Assembly: GCA_043819035.1 (NCBI GenBank)
Contig: JBDRFD010000073.1
Span: 1 to 19,476, forward strand
Source of the DNA: UBA2144 sp043819035
GTDB lineage: Bacteria; Patescibacteriota; Gracilibacteria; Peribacterales; Peribacteraceae
Direction of reading: 5' to 3'
Length of the DNA: 19,476 nucleotides
Shown here: piece after piece, positions 15,829 through 19,476 of the stretch
How the letters are laid out: every line of letters starts with the position of its first letter
Position numbering within the stretch: position 1 is the stretch's first letter
Position numbers and translations under genes: made by a program
Notes under the pieces: generated by a model
Database searches by the model: none
The model's input: only the letters and a program-made list of their open reading frames with translations
Told to the model about the DNA's origin: nothing

Positions 15829-15845
15829 GCAGGCGGGACGCCTGC
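15829..15845. repeat. Palindromic element GCAGGCG-GGA-CGCCTGC
   Basis: A perfect 7-bp palindrome with a 3-base loop in the hisG-ribD gap. The same arms with a 4-base loop occur inside ribD at 16681-16698. Next to it (15845-15878) lies a second perfect 10-bp inverted repeat, CTGCTGGGTT / AACCCAGCAG, whose loop holds TATAAT. Confidence 0.65.
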
Positions 15846-15913
15846 TGCTGGGTTATGTATAATTTCCAAACCCAGCAGCGCGCCTCTGGCGCACGATGGT
15901 CTACAATGTAATC

Positions 15914-16915
15914 ATGGACCATCCCCCCTTCATCCACCGCTGCCTCGAACTTGCCCAACAGGGCCGAGGTAAAGTTGGCATAAATCCAATGGTTGGTGCT
16001 GTCCTCGTCCGCGATAGCAAAATCATCGCAGAAGCTTTCCACGAAGGTTTTGGTCTTCCTCATGCAGAGCGGACGTTATTGGAGAACTTCAAAGATTCAG
16101 TCGAGTCAGATGATGTTTTATATGTGAATCTTGAACCATGTTGCCATAAGGGCAAGACGCCACCTTGCACCGATATTATTCTTGAAAAGGGTGTTAAACA
16201 TGTTGTATATGGAATGAAAGATCCCAATCCTAAGGTCGCTGGAAGAGGTATAGAAGCGCTTAGGAAAGCCGGAGTGGAGGTCTTTGGTCCGGTAGAGCCT
16301 GAGCTTTGTAAGAGGCTTAATAGGGGCTTTATGTCACTGCAAACCAATGGAAGACCCTATATCACCCTCAAACGTGCTCAGACGTGTTCAGGAAAGATTT
16401 CCAAGCCTGATGGCTCGCCTCTCAAGATAACATCACAGGATCAGGACGAGTGGGCTCACACAAATCTTAGGGCCAAGCATGATGCGATTCTGGTTGGAAT
16501 TGGAACTATACTCAAAGATGATCCTCAGCTAACAGTGCGCTTTGGTTCAACTGATTTTCAATCGTTGCGAATTGTGTTGGATCCAAACTTAGAGGTACCG
16601 CTCGATGCAAAAATAATAAGTGAAGGAACAATCGTTATTGTAAAAGACACATCAGAAAAAAGAATAACAACCAAAGCAGAGCAGGCGTTCCCGCCTGCGT
16701 GGGCAGAGGAATTGAGAAAAAGAGGAGTAAAGATTATCGAGATTCCAATGAAGAATTCCATTTTTGATTTTGATTTCCTTTTTAAAATACTCACAACCAC
16801 AAAAGATGATTTCAACGGGGTCACAAGTATTCTAGTTGAAGGGGGGGCGAAGACGTGGGAGAACTTTAAGGAATCTGGAATGGTTGATGAAGAGATAATC
16901 TTAGTTGGTGATTGA
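15914..16915 (+). CDS. ribD: RibD-type pyrimidine deaminase/reductase, short C-terminus
   Basis: RibD deaminates and then reduces an early pyrimidine intermediate of riboflavin synthesis. The deaminase half (1-145) has GINPMVGAVLV, the zinc ligand and catalytic pair H50-A-E52, and EPCCHKGKTPPC with C76 and C85. The reductase half starts at RPYITLKRAQT and contains HDAILVGIGTILKDDPQLTVR and SILVEGGAKTW. It ends at VDEEIILVGD, about 25-35 residues before the usual family end, so the last strand and helix are missing. The 333 residues compare with about 360 in Bacillus and E. coli. A palindromic element is embedded in frame at 16681-16698. The start at 15914 gives the usual family start; TACAAT at 15902-15907 is 6 bases before it, which would fit a leaderless transcript. 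No other rib gene is in the window. Confidence 0.9.
   Translation: MDHPPFIHRCLELAQQGRGKVGINPMVGAVLVRDSKIIAEAFHEGFGLPHAERTLLENFKDSVESDDVLYVNLEPCCHKGKTPPCTDIILEKGVKHVVYGMKDPNPKVAGRGIEALRKAGVEVFGPVEPELCKRLNRGFMSLQTNGRPYITLKRAQTCSGKISKPDGSPLKITSQDQDEWAHTNLRAKHDAILVGIGTILKDDPQLTVRFGSTDFQSLRIVLDPNLEVPLDAKIISEGTIVIVKDTSEKRITTKAEQAFPPAWAEELRKRGVKIIEIPMKNSIFDFDFLFKILTTTKDDFNGVTSILVEGGAKTWENFKESGMVDEEIILVGD
16681..16698. repeat. Palindromic element inside ribD
   Basis: GCAGGCG-TTCC-CGCCTGC is a perfect 7-bp palindrome with a 4-base loop inside the reductase half of ribD, where it encodes part of EQAFPPAWAEE. It falls between a predicted strand and helix, in a surface-loop position. The same arms occur at 15829-15845 outside a gene. 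Confidence 0.65.
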
Positions 16916-16921
16916 CTGTTT

Positions 16922-16980
16922 GTCACAGGTCACAGGTCGAAGGTTACAGGATTTGTTAACTGTTAACAGTTAATTGTTAA
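16922..16980. repeat. TCACAGG and TTAACTG short repeats after ribD
   Basis: Three TCACAGG-like heptamers (16923-16950) are followed by TTGTTAACTGTTAACAGTT-type units (16953-16980). GTTAACTGTTAAC and the TTAACAGTTAA part form palindromes. They begin right behind the early ribD stop. Confidence 0.6.
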
Positions 16981-17008
16981 AAGAGCGCCGCTTTTGCGAC
17001 GCTCTTTT
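16979..17008. terminator. Bidirectional terminator between ribD and the surface-protein gene
   Basis: AAAAGAGCG pairs with CGCTCTTTT, with an inner CGC-TTTT-GCG stem. Both flanks give T-tracts, so it can serve the plus-strand ribD and the minus-strand surface-protein gene, whose stop is at 17029-17031. Confidence 0.85.
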
Positions 17009-17028
17009 ATACCAATCACTTCTGCGAT

Positions 17029-19476
17029 TTAATTTCCATAGAGTGACATTGCATTCTGAATCACCTTTGCCGTCTCTGCGCGGTTGATGGCAGAAGCCGG
17101 GCGGAAGGTGTTCTTTCCGTCATCCCCGGAGACGAGGCCATCAGCAGTCGCTGCTTCGATGGCTGCTGCGTGCTCTGTGCGTGCCGAGACATCGCTATAA
17201 GCACTTCCTGTTGCAGAGCCGATATCCTGTCCGAAGACTTCCAGAATGGTCTGAATGACTGCGCCACGTGGTGCAGGAGAATTCACATTCAGACGGGCAT
17301 CATCTTTGAAGACAGAGACTCCAAGTGATTCAAGCTTCGCGACGTAGCCTGCTGACCATTGCCCCTTTGCGGAGCGAAGAGCTGGAGAGCCACCCGGCTC
17401 CATACCTGCAGCCTTCAGTGCCATCTTGGCCACTTCACCGTACGTTACAGAGTTAGCGGGGCCAAATTCTCCTGTGGGATTGCCACGCGCATCGCGGTAC
17501 CCGGAGACGATTCCTGATTCTACGAGTACATTGACGTATGGAGCGAACCAGGTAGATGTCGGAACATCACGAAGCGTCGTTTCTTTTCCATCAATCATCA
17601 CACGCAGTGCGCGTCCATCGTCCTGTGCGAGCGCAGGAGCTGAGACTGTCACAGTTCCTCCTCCTGCTTCACTGGTGCCAGTTGTTCCTGTCACGCCAGT
17701 TGTTCCAGTGGTTGTTGGAGTAGCACTCGCAGTTGTTGTCGATGGAGTAGTAGATCCTGTTGGTCCACCACCTCCACCTCCACCTCCACCTCCACCACTA
17801 TCCTCCTGCTGTTGGGCCTGAGAAGCAGCCAACAAATCTGCGGCTCTCTGCGCTCTGTTATTCTGACTGCCGACTCCTCCTCCAACCACGAGTATTGCGG
17901 TGTCGGTAACAACAAGTCCGTCAACATAGTCGGTGAAGGTAAATGTAGATGTAGCTGTAGTGGTCGTCTCGATAGAACTATTACCTACTGTTGCCGTTGT
18001 TGCGTTAGCGAAAGCAATGCTTCCACGGAAAACACCGGTTGCAAGACCGTTTTCTGTCAGTGTAATCACTTCAGTGTCATCTCCCACCGTCAGTGCACCT
18101 GTTATGGTTTGAGCAATTAATCCATCAATGTTCCTATCACCGGCATTGACAGTAACGAAGACACTTCCGCCAACACCGTAACTTGCGTCGCTGAATTGAG
18201 TGGATCCTGGATGGCGTGGAACACCGGTACTTAAGATGTCCAATTTACCATTAATGGCAATAGTTGCACCCGTAAGAAGGAGGTCATATGCATCGAGAGA
18301 TAGCGTCGATCCTGAGGCAACCGTTAATGTGCTCCAAACGGTAGTCTGCGCTCCCAACGTGGCTCCACTTCTGGAGGTAATTGTAAGATTGTAGAAGGGA
18401 TGGGCTGCAACATTGATCGTCGCATCCACAGTTTCGATCGTCCATGTGTTACTCGAACCTGACATTGTTAGAGTTCCTGCAGCACCTTTGGTGATACTTC
18501 CAGACAATGTGACACTACCATTAGTAATCATGGTTGCTTCAGCTGCATTTGCGATCGTGAGTCCTCCAGAAATTGTTGCAGCAATGCTGTTTGTTGCAAG
18601 ATCAAGGTGACCCGCTGTGACAGTGAGGAGGCCGGTCATGGTGAGAGAACCATCAGAGAAGGTGATATCATCATTCGATCCGCCTCCTGAGTTATTGATC
18701 GTAAGGTTGAAGAGCGGCTGGTCATCGAAGTCGACGGTCTGATCGGCATCACCGTTCAGTGTCCAAGTGCCTCCTGTAAGGGCGAGAAGAGCGCTGGCTC
18801 CCACAGAAACAGAACCGGAAGTTGTTATATTCGAGTTAGAGGTGAGTTGGGCAGCTGCGTCGTCGGCGAGAGTCACGCCGTCATCGACATCAAGCGCTAA
18901 GCTATTGGTAGTGAGATCGAGATTTCCGCGTGTGATGGTGAGCGCGCCACTCACGGAAAGATTAGCGCCAGCCAACACTACCTCACGATCTGCAGCTGCT
19001 CCTCTATTGTTAAGGGTGAGATTCCAGAGTGTTTGGCCATCAATATCGAATGCCTGATCTCCATCATCCTGCAATGTGAGAGTGCCTCCTGATACAGTTA
19101 TGACAGCATCGTCGCCAATCGCGATGGCACCAGACAATGTCATGTTTGCGTCAGTGGTAATAGCTGCCTGAGCGTGTGAAGTAACAGTAACTCCGCCAGA
19201 GACTGTCAGGGGTTCATTGTATGTATCAAGGTCTAGGTTACCTTGGGTAATTGAGAGTGCACCCATGACATTGAGCTGTCCGTTATTTGCAATGATGATG
19301 TCATCAGCTGTTCCTCCTTGAATATTGCTGATAGTAAGGTTGAAGATCGATTGACCATCGAGGTCGATTGTCTGGTCTGCGCTTCCGCCATCGAGCGTCA
19401 GGGTTCCACCGGTTGACATACTGATGGTTGCGGCGTCATTGACGGTGAATGAACCGGACAATGTGATATTCGATGC
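17029..19476 (-). CDS. SLH-domain surface protein, 5' part missing
   Basis: The reading frame is open to the window edge, so the N-terminus and signal peptide are outside; 815 residues are seen. Going from the edge to the stop: four repeats of about 105 residues (18391-19440), marked by DQTIDLDGQSIFNLTIS-like segments; then a domain ending in ETG-type TENGLATGVFRGSI (about 18000-18220); a Gly11 run and Ser/Thr-rich linker (about 17640-17810); and three SLH-like modules at about 17400-17560, 17220-17380 and 17032-17200 (WFAPYVNVLVESGIVSGYRD; NTFRPASAINRAETAKVIQNAM). SLH modules bind cell-wall polymers in other bacteria. The repeats look like a beta-helix or stacked beta fold, so an S-layer or adhesin-like stalk protein is likely. 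Its exact role is unknown. Confidence 0.85.
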   Translation of the reverse strand, partial: ASNITLSGSFTVNDAATISMSTGGTLTLDGGSADQTIDLDGQSIFNLTISNIQGGTADDIIIANNGQLNVMGALSITQGNLDLDTYNEPLTVSGGVTVTSHAQAAITTDANMTLSGAIAIGDDAVITVSGGTLTLQDDGDQAFDIDGQTLWNLTLNNRGAAADREVVLAGANLSVSGALTITRGNLDLTTNSLALDVDDGVTLADDAAAQLTSNSNITTSGSVSVGASALLALTGGTWTLNGDADQTVDFDDQPLFNLTINNSGGGSNDDITFSDGSLTMTGLLTVTAGHLDLATNSIAATISGGLTIANAAEATMITNGSVTLSGSITKGAAGTLTMSGSSNTWTIETVDATINVAAHPFYNLTITSRSGATLGAQTTVWSTLTVASGSTLSLDAYDLLLTGATIAINGKLDILSTGVPRHPGSTQFSDASYGVGGSVFVTVNAGDRNIDGLIAQTITGALTVGDDTEVITLTENGLATGVFRGSIAFANATTATVGNSSIETTTTATSTFTFTDYVDGLVVTDTAILVVGGGVGSQNNRAQRAADLLAASQAQQQEDSGGGGGGGGGGGPTGSTTPSTTTASATPTTTGTTGVTGTTGTSEAGGGTVTVSAPALAQDDGRALRVMIDGKETTLRDVPTSTWFAPYVNVLVESGIVSGYRDARGNPTGEFGPANSVTYGEVAKMALKAAGMEPGGSPALRSAKGQWSAGYVAKLESLGVSVFKDDARLNVNSPAPRGAVIQTILEVFGQDIGSATGSAYSDVSARTEHAAAIEAATADGLVSGDDGKNTFRPASAINRAETAKVIQNAMSLYGN
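18391..19440 (-). repeat. Four diverged coding repeats of 315-318 bp
   Basis: The marker segment FNLTI recurs near 19342, 19024, 18709 and 18391, giving spacings of 318, 315 and 318 bases. The repeats are well diverged at DNA level, so the array is old; the copy nearest the linker is the most different. Confidence 0.8.

Noticed and set aside
18391..19440. Regular repeats as a possible CRISPR array
   Set aside because: The period is 315-318 bases, the repeats are diverged and in frame, and they encode a repeat protein. No cas gene is present.

Overview
The window looks like a chromosomal segment from a Candidate Phyla Radiation (Patescibacteria) bacterium. A Peregrinibacteria/Peribacteria-type lineage is my guess, not a demonstration. 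The evidence is an RpoC with the N-terminal and coiled-coil insert style seen in CPR polymerases, many housekeeping starts without a Shine-Dalgarno sequence, short palindromic elements that read as LPAGRQ-like or FPPAWA-like peptides, and large unrecognised ORFs between conserved genes. TGA is used as a stop, so this is the standard bacterial code (not the TGA=Gly code of Gracilibacteria).

Layout. Positions 1-215 are a repeat-rich flank. rpoC fills 216-4091 and ends at a strong terminator. Two translationally coupled unrecognised genes follow (4242-4580 and 4577-7720). A bidirectional terminator then separates them from two minus-strand genes for exported or membrane-anchored proteins (7788-8933 and 9218-9874), each with its own promoter and good SD. 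The str genes rpsL, rpsG and fusA follow on the plus strand (10072-13335), so the usual rpoC-rpsL neighbourhood is split by about 6 kb. Next comes a small histidine-type operon (13547-15724): a TrpR/YerC-like regulator, a HisI-type protein and a HisG-type protein, closed by a terminator. A slightly short ribD (15914-16915) lies between palindromic elements. The last 2.4 kb on the minus strand is the C-terminal part of a large surface protein with four repeats of about 105 residues, a Gly/Ser/Thr linker and three SLH-like modules.

The most interesting signal is the HisI-type gene. It looks like a tandem duplication in which the first half kept the DCDxD metal motif and lost the zinc-cysteine tail, while the second half kept the CHxGxxSC tail and lost DCDxD. 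Because the zinc site of HisI is shared between the two subunits of a dimer, the fused protein could form a single-chain pseudo-dimer with one complete active site. Its HisG partner is also divergent at two usually conserved motifs, and no other his genes are present.

Two further patterns run through the window. Five intergenic gaps carry 7-8 nt tandem or inverted repeats whose sequence differs from gap to gap while the layout stays similar. Start sites fall into two classes: four genes have a clear SD, and eight (including rpoC, rpsL, rpsG and fusA) have none or almost none.
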